From a bacterium (lineage in GTDB: Bacteria; Calditrichota; Calditrichia; RBG-13-44-9; J042): 34,781 nucleotides of DNA. The stretch spans positions 1-34,781 of the forward strand of contig WFTQ01000003.1 in the NCBI GenBank assembly GCA_015485355.1, written 5' to 3'. The notes under the pieces were generated by a model. That model was not told where the DNA came from, ran no database searches, and saw only the letters and a program-made list of their open reading frames with translations. Positions 26,423 to 34,275 of this stretch are shown in pieces; within the stretch, counting starts at the first letter, position 1; each line of letters starts with the position of its first letter. Made by a program: the position numbers and the translations under genes.

Positions 26423-28225
26423 ATGATGACCAAAATGCGCGAGATGAGCTTTATTTTTCTCTGGATTCTGGTGTTCGCCTTTCTGGGATTGATGGTGTTG
26501 GAGTGGGGGGCCGATATTACCGGGCGCTCCCGCCAGGAAAACATTGTGGGTAAGGTGGATGGACGGAAGATTACGATCGAAGAATTCAACCAAATCCTTC
26601 AAAATGCCTACGAAAGTGAACGGCAACGCCTGGGAAAGGAACTGGAAGATGCGGATTATAAACGCATACAGGATCAGGTGTGGGAAAACTTTGTGCAGCA
26701 AATATTGCTGGATAAGGAAATCGAGCGTCTGGGAATCATCATTACCCGCCGCGAAATTGCTTATCACAGCGTGAATAATCCGCCCCAGGTATTTCAGCAA
26801 ATCCCTCAATTGCAAACCGACGGCCGGTTTGATCTGGAAAAATATCGGCAAGCGTTACGCGATCCGCAATTCGAAGCGAATGTCGTAACGTTTGTTGCCC
26901 AGAATTTGCCCTATCAAAAGCTGGTCGATCGGATCAACGCATCGGTCATGGTAACCGAAGAGGAAGTAAAGGATCAGTTCATGCGGGAGACCATGCGGGC
27001 ACGTCTGGAATATGTGGGGGTACCCATTTCCCGGATCGATTTCCAGGGCATTCAGGTAAGTGAAGCGGAAGCCCGGGAGTATTATGAAAACCATAAGAAA
27101 GAGGAGTTTAAGGTTGAAGAGAAACGGGTATTAAGGTATGTTCTCTTTCCTACACTCCCGTCGGCACAAGATACCGCCAATGTATACCGACTGGCGGAAG
27201 AGATTTTAGAGGAAGCCCGGGCGGGCGCCGATTTTTCCAAACTGGCTGATGAATATTCCGAAGACCCTTCGGTAAAGACCAACCATGGCGACCTGGGCTA
27301 TTTTAAAAAATCCGACATGGTACCCGAATTTGCCGAGGCGGCTTTTGCAGCCAAGCCGGGCGAAATCATCGGGCCGGTGCGAACTCAGTTTGGGCTCCAT
27401 GTGATCAAGGTAGTGGATAAAAAAAGGGAAGACGGGATCGATAAGGTGCGCGCCTTTCACATTTTACTGAAATTTTCGCCCAGCGCCCTCACCATCGAGG
27501 ATGCCCGGGATGAGGCCGGTCTGTTTGCCGAAATCGCCCAAGAAGAAGGATTTGAAGCGGCGGCCCGCGAGATGGAGCGGGAGATTCAAACCACCCCCCC
27601 GTTTGTGAATCGCAATTTTATTCCGGGCCTGGGACAGCTGGAAGGGGCCGTAAAGTGGGCCTTCAAGGCCGAAGTGGAAGAGGTTTCGGAAGTGTATCGT
27701 ACGGCCAATGGGTATGTGGTCTTTCAAATGGCGGAAGTGCAGCCCGAAGGGTATCGTCCCTTTGAAGAAGTCAAAAACATCTGTAGAAATCGGGTCATCA
27801 GCGAACGCCGCAAGGCATTGGCTCGTCAGTTTGCCGAAGCAATTGCAGAGCAAGTGGCCGCCGGAAAACCCTTTGCCGAAATCGCCCGGGCGGATACCAG
27901 CGGCAAGGTGGTTCATGATTCCACCGGATTTTTTAAATATGGGGCTCCCATTCCCAAATTAGGCCGCTCCCTGGACATCAATGCCGCCGCTTTCAGCCTC
28001 CCCGTGGGCAAGGCCTCGGGACTGCTGGAGGCCGACCAAGGGTACTATTACATCCGGGTGGTGGAACGGACCGATTTTGATGAAAAGAGCTTCGCCGAAC
28101 AACGAGAGTTCATTAAGCAGCGGCTGCTGCAACAGAAACAATTCCGGGTCTTCCAGGCCTGGTACGAACAGCTGAAGGCCCGGGCGGAAATCGAAGACTT
28201 TCGCTACCGATTCTTTAGAGGGTGA
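26423..28225 (+). CDS. PpiD/SurA-like peptidyl-prolyl cis-trans isomerase, membrane-anchored
   Basis: A 600-aa periplasmic folding factor. One N-terminal transmembrane helix (about 9-29, FIFLWILVFAFLGLMVL) anchors it; a SurA_N-type chaperone region follows (about 40-200, GKVDGRKITIEEFNQ). A parvulin domain (about 225-335) shows ADEYSEDPS, NHGDLGYF and FGLHVIKV. A second, degenerate parvulin-like repeat starts with RAFHILLKF (about 345 on) and lacks the usual active-site motifs. This layout is PpiD, which helps outer-membrane and secreted proteins leave the Sec channel. AAAGGAG lies upstream of adjacent ATG codons at 26423 and 26426; spacing (12-15 nt) slightly favours neither. It appears monocistronic. 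Confidence 0.9.
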   Translation: MMTKMREMSFIFLWILVFAFLGLMVLEWGADITGRSRQENIVGKVDGRKITIEEFNQILQNAYESERQRLGKELEDADYKRIQDQVWENFVQQILLDKEIERLGIIITRREIAYHSVNNPPQVFQQIPQLQTDGRFDLEKYRQALRDPQFEANVVTFVAQNLPYQKLVDRINASVMVTEEEVKDQFMRETMRARLEYVGVPISRIDFQGIQVSEAEAREYYENHKKEEFKVEEKRVLRYVLFPTLPSAQDTANVYRLAEEILEEARAGADFSKLADEYSEDPSVKTNHGDLGYFKKSDMVPEFAEAAFAAKPGEIIGPVRTQFGLHVIKVVDKKREDGIDKVRAFHILLKFSPSALTIEDARDEAGLFAEIAQEEGFEAAAREMEREIQTTPPFVNRNFIPGLGQLEGAVKWAFKAEVEEVSEVYRTANGYVVFQMAEVQPEGYRPFEEVKNICRNRVISERRKALARQFAEAIAEQVAAGKPFAEIARADTSGKVVHDSTGFFKYGAPIPKLGRSLDINAAAFSLPVGKASGLLEADQGYYYIRVVERTDFDEKSFAEQREFIKQRLLQQKQFRVFQAWYEQLKARAEIEDFRYRFFRG

Positions 28226-28404
28226 AGAACCGATAACCGTATCGGTCAGCCGCCGCTCGCCTTTCGGTAGCGATGCAGGCAGCGGCTTTACCCTGTTGAT
28301 GCGCCGCCTCGGCCGGAAACAGAGTCCGGCGGGGCCACTTTTATGGAGATGCCTTTCCCCTGTGGTGGATTTTTTTACGGGGTTACCGGTACGAAAGCGA
28401 TTGT

Positions 28405-28429
28405 CCCGTTTCTTCAAAACAGAAACGGG
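28405..28429 (+). terminator. hairpin with 9-bp perfect stem between ppiD-like and DUF1015 genes
   Basis: CCCGTTTCT (28405-28413) pairs perfectly with AGAAACGGG (28421-28429) around a 7-nt loop, followed by TTTGATTC. It could terminate the ppiD-like transcript (180 nt past its stop) or form part of the DUF1015 leader. The U-tract is weak. Confidence 0.4.
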
Positions 28430-28469
28430 TTTGATTCATCGAAATGTTTTGGCGGGAAAAAAATACCTC

Positions 28470-28502
28470 GTAGCTCTGGCAAGGCCAGGGGTGCGGAGCT
28501 AC
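28470..28502 (+). promoter_or_regulatory. two-stem leader element just before the DUF1015 ribosome site
   Basis: GTAGCTC (28470-28476) pairs with GAGCTAC (28496-28502). Inside, TGGC (28477-28480) pairs with GCCA (28484-28487) around AAG, leaving an unpaired purine-rich strand of about 8 nt. The element lies about 20 nt before the GGAGG of the next gene. I do not recognise a known riboswitch class. Confidence 0.35.
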
Positions 28503-28536
28503 CGTTTTCGGCTCAAACTGAATGGAGGAGAAAGAG

Positions 28537-29784
28537 ATGGTTACCGTTCGACCGTTTAAGGGGTTGCGCCCTCGAAAAGAATTGGCTGCCCGTGTGGCTG
28601 CACCGCCTTATGATGTGTTGAGTTCCGAAGAAGCGCGGGAAATGGCGAAAAATAATCCCTATAGCTTTTTACATGTCAATAAGCCCGAAATTGATCTGGA
28701 ACCGGGAATTGACCTATACGATCCCCGCGTCTACCGGAAAGGGGCGGAAAACCTGAAGCGCCTGATTCAAGAAGGCGTGATGGTTCAGGACCAAGAACCT
28801 CGTTTTTACGTTTACCAACAAGTGATGGGGCGGCACCGGCAGGTGGGATTAGTGGCCTGCGCTTCGGTAGAAGAGTATGAAGCGGGTTTGATCAAAAAGC
28901 ACGAACATACCCGTCCTGAGAAAGAGGATGATCGGGTCCGTCACATCGATCATTTGAATGCACAGGTGGGGCCGGTGTTTTTGACCTATCGGGCCAGGGA
29001 GGAGATAGATCGCCTGATGGAAGGGATTGTTGCACAGGAGCCGGAATACGATTTTACCGGCGAGGACGGCGTTCGCCACACCCTCTGGGTGGTTTCGCAT
29101 CCGGAGCTCATTGCACGAATTCAGCAAGCTTTTTGTCGGGTGGAAGCTCTTTACGTGGCCGATGGCCATCATCGCTCGGCCGCGGCCATGCGGGTGAAGC
29201 GGAAACGACAGGCCGAAAATCCCCATCATACCGGGGAAGAGGAATACAATTATTTTCTGGTGGTTATTTTCCCCCACAATCAGATGCAGATCCTGGATTA
29301 TAATCGGGTGGTGCGGGATTTGAAGGGGTTGAAGCCGACGGAATTTTTCGAAAAGCTCCGGGAAAAATTTCTGATGGAAGAGCAACCCCCGGGACAGGTC
29401 TATAAACCCAACAAGCCCCATACTTTTGGGATGTACGTCTCGGGTAAATGGTATAAACTGACCGCGCGGCGGGGCACTTTTGATGAGCGCGACCCTGTTC
29501 AACGATTGGACGTGAGCATTTTACAGGAAAATATCCTGAGACCCATTCTGGGTATTCAGGACCCCCGGAAGGATAAACGGATTGATTTTGTTGGAGGCAT
29601 TCGGGGGATGCAGGAACTGCAAAGGCGGGTCGATTGTGGGGATTGGGCCGTGGCGTTTGCCCTTTATCCCACCGCCATAGGGGATTTGATGGCCATTGCC
29701 GATGCCGGGAAGGTGATGCCGCCCAAGTCCACCTGGTTTGAGCCCAAGCTTAAAAGCGGTCTGGTCGTTCATTTACTGGATTGA
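28537..29784 (+). CDS. DUF1015 family protein of unknown function
   Basis: A 415-aa soluble protein matching the DUF1015 family throughout: N-terminal RPFKGLRPRKELAARV and APPYDVLSSEEA, central KKHEHTRPEKEDDR and HLNAQVGPVF, then VADGHHRSAAA (Asp209-Gly-His-His-Arg213), ending near GKVMPPKSTWFEPKLKSGLVVH. The family has no established activity that I can name. The DGHHR motif recalls the ParB/sulfiredoxin-fold serine kinases, so a phosphotransfer role is conceivable; that is a guess. ATG 28537 is chosen because GGAGG lies upstream; the ATG at 28522 is inside that ribosome site. The gene is preceded by a structured leader and is convergent with the response regulator. Confidence 0.9.
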   Translation: MVTVRPFKGLRPRKELAARVAAPPYDVLSSEEAREMAKNNPYSFLHVNKPEIDLEPGIDLYDPRVYRKGAENLKRLIQEGVMVQDQEPRFYVYQQVMGRHRQVGLVACASVEEYEAGLIKKHEHTRPEKEDDRVRHIDHLNAQVGPVFLTYRAREEIDRLMEGIVAQEPEYDFTGEDGVRHTLWVVSHPELIARIQQAFCRVEALYVADGHHRSAAAMRVKRKRQAENPHHTGEEEYNYFLVVIFPHNQMQILDYNRVVRDLKGLKPTEFFEKLREKFLMEEQPPGQVYKPNKPHTFGMYVSGKWYKLTARRGTFDERDPVQRLDVSILQENILRPILGIQDPRKDKRIDFVGGIRGMQELQRRVDCGDWAVAFALYPTAIGDLMAIADAGKVMPPKSTWFEPKLKSGLVVHLLD

Positions 29785-29796
29785 TCCGGGCCGGCG

Positions 29797-29816
29797 AAAA
29801 ACGGTTTTGGGAACCG
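29797..29816 (-). terminator. terminator candidate for the response-regulator gene
   Basis: Read on the minus strand, CGGTT pairs with AACCG around a 5-nt loop and is followed by TTTTT. It lies about 150 nt past the response-regulator stop in the convergent gap with DUF1015. The 5-bp stem is short. Confidence 0.35.
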
Positions 29817-29968
29817 GCACAGAAACCACCTATGTCCCTGCCGGCAGAAACGGTAACCGTCTGCGGTCTTAGCACCGGAGGAAGGTGGTACCCGTGGTGC
29901 TGAAGGCGACTTTTTCAGAGAGTGCCGGCCGAAAATCACAACCTCTCATTGCGGGAGCGATGGGCCCA

Positions 29969-31078
29969 TCAAAGCGATTGATTGGCAATCAACGATACAA
30001 TCGCTCGCAGCTGTTTTTTGATTTCCAAGCGTACAAACCCGGTGTTCATACGGGGAGTGCCGATGACCGACAGGTAAGCATCTTCTTCCGGGAGGGCGAT
30101 AAACAGATAAATGTGCTTTCGAAAAATGCCTTCCCAGAAAAGGATTTCCTTGCCAAAAACGTTACGGGTGGCGTTTTCGATTCCGGAGATCAGGTCGCCC
30201 AGTCTGTCCCCCAATTCCGAAACGCGGTCCACATTCCCGGAAAAACGGCCCAGATAAAAGATGGGGAATCCGGCGTGAGTATGAATGAAAATATGTTCCA
30301 CCCCTTCGGATTTAAACACTTTGTCCAGCAGTTGCTGAAGCCGGCGCTGACGCTTCCGTTTTTCCCGCTCCTGCTCTTCTTGAACCAGATGGGATTGTTC
30401 GTCTTTGAGCCGCAAGCTTTCCAGTAGCAGGTTTTGCCAGCTTTTGTGGATGGTTTCCCGTGGAGGGAATTGATTGCGCAGGACAGAAAACTCACCCCCA
30501 TCCCAGCTCATGATGTAATAAAACGCCTCTTCGCCTTCCAGACGATCGGTTTCGGCGTGGACGATATTGCCTTCCTGGAAGTAAATCGTACCCGTTTCGT
30601 TTTGCCGTCGCACCCGCAGGGCGGTTGTCAGCCGACCCAGGCAGTTCAGCTGGATGATGTCGCTCAGCTGAAAGTCCGCCACACTGCCGCGGAAGCCTCG
30701 CTCTTCCTTCAGCGCATCCAGAATTAATTGGCGGATTTCATTGATTTCGAAAGGCTTTTCGATATAATGAAAACAGCCTCGTTCAGTGGCCGCTTTGTGC
30801 ACGTCGGAAGAGCCGTAAGCCGTCATGATGATGACTTTGGTCTGAGGGTACGTTTCTTTGATCTTGACCAGTAAGTCCAGACCCGAAACCTCGGGCATGC
30901 GCACATCGGTAATGACCAGGTCCACGGGAACCTGGTTCAAAACCTCGATGGCTTCTCGGCCGGAATTCACCGTAATGAGTTCGAATTTATCGCTGTCTTT
31001 GGAAAGCTTTTTCGAAAGCGTCCAGGTCAGGTCTTCTTCATCGTCAACCAGCAGGACACGTTTTTGTGGACCAATCAT
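29969..31078 (-). CDS. response regulator: receiver, DUF4388 (PATAN-like) and Roadblock/LC7-like domains
   Basis: A 369-aa cytoplasmic signalling protein. The receiver (about 6-120) has the acidic pair Asp12-Asp13, phospho-acceptor Asp58 in VITDVRMP, the Thr in IIMTAYG and the Lys in YIEKPF. A DUF4388 domain follows (about 128-225: GSVADFQLSDIIQLN, GTIYFQEGNIVHAE, AFYYIMSWDGGEFSV). A charged helical linker (226-250) leads to a Roadblock/LC7-like domain (about 250-369), a fold that binds Ras-like GTPases such as MglA. There is no DNA-binding domain, so it probably acts by protein contacts, for instance in polarity or motility. No GTPase or kinase gene is adjacent. ATG 31078 has only a weak AAGG site. 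Confidence 0.85.
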   Translation of the reverse strand: MIGPQKRVLLVDDEEDLTWTLSKKLSKDSDKFELITVNSGREAIEVLNQVPVDLVITDVRMPEVSGLDLLVKIKETYPQTKVIIMTAYGSSDVHKAATERGCFHYIEKPFEINEIRQLILDALKEERGFRGSVADFQLSDIIQLNCLGRLTTALRVRRQNETGTIYFQEGNIVHAETDRLEGEEAFYYIMSWDGGEFSVLRNQFPPRETIHKSWQNLLLESLRLKDEQSHLVQEEQEREKRKRQRRLQQLLDKVFKSEGVEHIFIHTHAGFPIFYLGRFSGNVDRVSELGDRLGDLISGIENATRNVFGKEILFWEGIFRKHIYLFIALPEEDAYLSVIGTPRMNTGFVRLEIKKQLRAIVSLIANQSL

Positions 31079-31285
31079 AAGCCTTGTTTTGTTTTTAGTA
31101 AGTACTGGTAATCGGCACAAGTGGCGAACTCTTAATGGCCGGAGCGAAACTCATTTTTCCGGTTCCCCATCCCGGCGGACGGGGGCGGTCAGTTTCAATG
31201 ATGCCCCCGCGGACGAGAGGGCTATCCATTCAGGAAATAATGCTGTTTTACGGTCGTTGGTTTTTGGGATTCGGACCCATGGATC

Positions 31286-32446
31286 TTACAAGAGGGTCTG
31301 GATGGCCTCCACTTGATCCAGGCGTTCCCAGGTAAACGAGGGTTCTTCTCGTCCGAAATGCCCGTAAACGGCGGTGGCCCGGTAACGAGGCTTCAGCAGA
31401 TCCAGCGTCCGGATAATGCCGCCGGGTCGCAAATCGAACACCTGCTGTATGATTTCCACAATCCGGGATTCGGGGATTTTTCCGGTTCCGAAGGTTTCCA
31501 CCATGATGGAGACCGGGTCTGCATGTCCGATGACGTAGGCCACCTGCACTTCCAGACGATCGGCCACGCCGGCGGCCACCAGGTTCTTGGCCACGTAGCG
31601 GGCCGCATAGGAGGCCGACCGGTCGACCTTGGTGGGGTCTTTCCCGGAAAAGGCGCCGCCGCCATGGCGTCCCATCCCGCCGTAAGTATCCACAATAATT
31701 TTGCGTCCCGTTAATCCTGTATCGGAATGCGGCCCCCCAATCGTCCAAATCCCCGTGCCGTTGACAATGTAGGTGGATTCCTTGCGCTGGAAGGGCAATT
31801 CCACCTCCTGCAGCAAGGGTTGAATAACGGCCTGATAAACCGTATCGGCCACGGTGTTTCGATCGACGGCCGGGTCATGGGGTACGGCGACCACGATCTT
31901 TTCGATGGCCACGGGCTTCCAGTCTTGATAGCGCACCGTGACCTGGGTTTTTCCGTCGGGCCTCAGGAAGGGAATACTGCCTTTTTGCCGGGCGGTGTCG
32001 ATGGCCCGAATGATACGATGGGCCAGGGAAATGGGCATGGGCATAAACTGGGGCGTTTCGTTGGTGGCGTAACCAAACATCATTCCCTGATCGCCCGCTC
32101 CGCCGTGATCCACTCCGATGGCTATTTCCGGCGATTGTTTATGAATCTTTACGATGACCTCGCAACGATCGTCGAACAGCAGCGAGCGGTCCCGATATCC
32201 GATCTCCCGGATCACCCGCCGGGCGATACCTTCGTAATCAATGACCTGATCCTCGGGGATGGAGACCTCCCCCGCCAATAGGGTGGTGTTCGTAGTGACC
32301 AGCGTTTCCACGGCCGCGCGATTGTGGTGGACCCGGCCTTCCAGACGATAAATGGCATCGACGATTTCATCAGAAATGGCATCGGCGATCTTATCCGGAT
32401 GCCCGGCTGATACCGACTCTGACGTGAACAAAAAATCTTTACTCAT
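31286..32446 (-). CDS. metK: S-adenosylmethionine synthetase
   Basis: A 386-aa cytoplasmic enzyme making SAM from methionine and ATP. Signatures: ESVSAGHPDKIADAISDEIVD (N-terminal His-Pro-Asp-Lys), the GAGDQGMMFGYA hexapeptide region, and GGGAFSGKDPTKVDRSA with the C-terminal substrate loop. Length is as expected. ATG 32446 has GGAGG 8 nt upstream. A 13-codon ORF (32443-32484) ends by overlapping the start as ATGA. It shares a strand with the response regulator 207 nt downstream. Its product feeds SpeD, encoded 11 kb away. The 5' leader is long and structured. Confidence 0.97.
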   Translation of the reverse strand: MSKDFLFTSESVSAGHPDKIADAISDEIVDAIYRLEGRVHHNRAAVETLVTTNTTLLAGEVSIPEDQVIDYEGIARRVIREIGYRDRSLLFDDRCEVIVKIHKQSPEIAIGVDHGGAGDQGMMFGYATNETPQFMPMPISLAHRIIRAIDTARQKGSIPFLRPDGKTQVTVRYQDWKPVAIEKIVVAVPHDPAVDRNTVADTVYQAVIQPLLQEVELPFQRKESTYIVNGTGIWTIGGPHSDTGLTGRKIIVDTYGGMGRHGGGAFSGKDPTKVDRSASYAARYVAKNLVAAGVADRLEVQVAYVIGHADPVSIMVETFGTGKIPESRIVEIIQQVFDLRPGGIIRTLDLLKPRYRATAVYGHFGREEPSFTWERLDQVEAIQTLL

Positions 32447-32604
32447 TCAATTTCCCTCCGGGTGCGCTTGCCTCTTGGTGGCATACAGGCCGGGGACAAG
32501 CTTCGATCCCGGCTCTGCGATTCCTCCCCATCCAGGCCCGGATGACCCCGACAGGGATGACTCTGATTTTCGGTTTCTTTTCATAAAAAATCACCCCAAA
32601 TTAC
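32447..32604 (-). promoter_or_regulatory. structured metK 5' leader, possible SAM-responsive element
   Basis: From the predicted start at about 32604 to the ATG, the leader is about 158 nt. It has a GC-rich hairpin, GCCGGG with CCCGGC around a 13-nt loop (about 32490-32515), a small hairpin CATCC/GGATG next to it, and two direct copies of GTCATCC. I could not match the SAM-I core, so no class is named. metK leaders are a classic place for SAM riboswitches; this is what makes the region suspicious. Confidence 0.3.
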
Positions 32605-32610
32605 CGGCAA

Positions 32611-32638
32611 AATATAAAGAACGCTCCCGGGGCTTCAA
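32611..32638 (-). promoter_or_regulatory. metK promoter candidate
   Basis: On the minus strand TTGAAG (32633-32638) and TATATT (32611-32616) are 16 nt apart, in the divergent region shared with nfo. Confidence 0.5.
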
Positions 32639-32762
32639 AGGTGAATTTTTTTCGAAAACGGTTTTATATGAACGAAATCAGTGCCTGGGTGGAAACCTTT
32701 TGAAACGATGCCGGGAATGCCGAATATTCAATTTGGGGTCAGCCAATCGGGAGGATAACGGT

Positions 32763-33656
32763 GTGAGCGACGCGTTTGGTTCAGTACCGCCGCTGGGTGC
32801 ACATACATCCATTGCGGGCGGCGTGTTCCAGGCCATCCGTGCGGGCCGGGAGATTCGTGCCGATGTGGTACAGATATTTTCCAAAAACCAGATGCAATGG
32901 CGGGGGCGCTGGTATTCCACCGAAGAACTGGAAACGTATTTCCGCCTGATCGAGGAAACGGGCATTCGGCCGGTGACCATTCACACGGCTTACCTGATCA
33001 ATCTGGCCAGCGTCAAGGAACCGGTCGCCCGCCGCTCTTTCGAAGCCTTTGTAGACGAACTGTTGCGGGCGCACACCCTGAAGGTGCCGTTCCTGGTGTT
33101 GCACCCCGGATCCCACCTGGGTGAAGGGGAACCCAAGGGCGTCCAAACGGTGGCTCGTCAGCTGAGAAGAGGGTTCGAAGCCTCCGGGGTGGACTCGGTC
33201 ACCGTCTTGCTGGAATCCACCGCCGGACAGGGAACCAACCTGGGATATCGTTTCGAACATCTGCGGGACATCATTGCGGCCTCCGGATGCGAAGAGCGGT
33301 TGGGGGTGTGCCTGGACACTTGCCATTTGTATGCTGCGGGTTATGATTTACGCACCCCTGAAGCCTGGGAGCAAACCTTTACCCGGTTCGATGCCCTGAT
33401 CGGACGAGAAAAATTGCATGCTTTTCATCTGAATGACTCCCTGAAACCACTGGGAAGCCGGCGGGATCGTCATGCTCGCATCGGACAGGGAGAATTAGGA
33501 CGCTCCGCCTTTCAGGTGCTGTTGAATGATCCCCGGCTTGAAGCCGTCCCCATGATCCTGGAAGTTCCCGGGGGGAATGCCGCTTATGCCGAAGACCTGC
33601 TCCTGTTGCGCCGGTGGATTCGAAAACATACCGAAAGTAACGGCACCACTCCGTGA
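32763..33656 (+). CDS. nfo: endonuclease IV (AP endonuclease, Nfo)
   Basis: A 297-aa zinc-dependent enzyme that cuts 5' of abasic sites in base-excision repair. Typical AP2-family motifs occur in order: LGAHTSIAGGVF, IFSKNQMQW, TIHTAYLINLAS, LVLHPGSHLGEG, LLESTAGQG, CLDTCHLYAAGYD, AFHLNDS, RDRHARIGQGE and ILEVPGG. These supply the His, Glu and Asp ligands of the trinuclear zinc site. I chose GTG 32763, because GGGAGG lies 8 nt upstream and the family starts there; the in-frame extension to 32352 would run back through metK. It is divergent from metK and probably monocistronic. Confidence 0.95.
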   Translation: MSDAFGSVPPLGAHTSIAGGVFQAIRAGREIRADVVQIFSKNQMQWRGRWYSTEELETYFRLIEETGIRPVTIHTAYLINLASVKEPVARRSFEAFVDELLRAHTLKVPFLVLHPGSHLGEGEPKGVQTVARQLRRGFEASGVDSVTVLLESTAGQGTNLGYRFEHLRDIIAASGCEERLGVCLDTCHLYAAGYDLRTPEAWEQTFTRFDALIGREKLHAFHLNDSLKPLGSRRDRHARIGQGELGRSAFQVLLNDPRLEAVPMILEVPGGNAAYAEDLLLLRRWIRKHTESNGTTP

Positions 33657-34275
33657 AAGCGATAACCCTATCCATAACAACATTGTAAGCCGGTTTCTTG
33701 TGATGCGGGTGTTTTCATTCTTGGTAAAGAAGACCTCGGGCGGGTCCCCGCGGAATCATTCTGCGGATGAACCCGGTTCAGCGGGAAAAGGGGTAGAGAA
33801 AGGGGCATGGGAGGGATAAAAAACTCCGGAAGAGGGCTTTGGGATAAAGGGGGTATGGAGATTCCCGAAAATTTTGCCGAAGACATTCGTGCCCGTTCCG
33901 GATGACCCGGAATTTGCCGGGTGGCTGATGAGAGGAAACGGCCGCACAGGGCCCACCTGCGATGAAACCTCCCGGGTTGCTACGGCATTTAATAGAAGCG
34001 CTCGTATCACTGAATTGTTCTCCCTATTGGCCGATGATATCGACCCTGGTAAGAAAAGGGAAGATGCGGGAACCTGCTCCGGGGCCGGTGAAAGCCGGAG
34101 CTGAATCGATACCGGTTTCAAACGACGAAAAGGGCATTGGGGAATGTGAAAAAGTAATTATTCATCTTGATTGAATTTGTCCGAAAACATATATTTACAA
34201 GATAAAGACAAACAAAACAGTAAGGAGGTGACCGGCAGCTCGGACTGATACGGAAGCGAATTTAATCAGCGGTTG
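33657..34275. other. 619-nt gap with SprA-like promoter and an unusually long Shine-Dalgarno sequence
   Basis: No supportable gene up to about 34160. A small inverted repeat TTCCGG-n5-CCGGAA lies at 33896-33912. The right end holds a promoter (34167-34195) and, at 34221-34231, TAAGGAGGTGA, complementary to the 16S rRNA 3' end over 11 nt but 45 nt before the ATG. Confidence 0.5.
34167..34195 (+). promoter_or_regulatory. promoter of the SprA-like gene
   Basis: TTGATT (34167-34172) and TATATT (34190-34195) are 17 nt apart. The predicted start near 34202 leaves a leader of about 74 nt. Confidence 0.55.

Noticed and set aside
32443-32484. 13-codon ORF ending in ATGA overlap with metK
   Set aside because: It has no ribosome site of its own and a very basic product; the overlap alone is not enough to call a gene.
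32352-32762. Upstream extension of the nfo frame
   Set aside because: It runs antisense through the start of metK; the endonuclease IV family begins at the GTG at 32763 with a good ribosome site.
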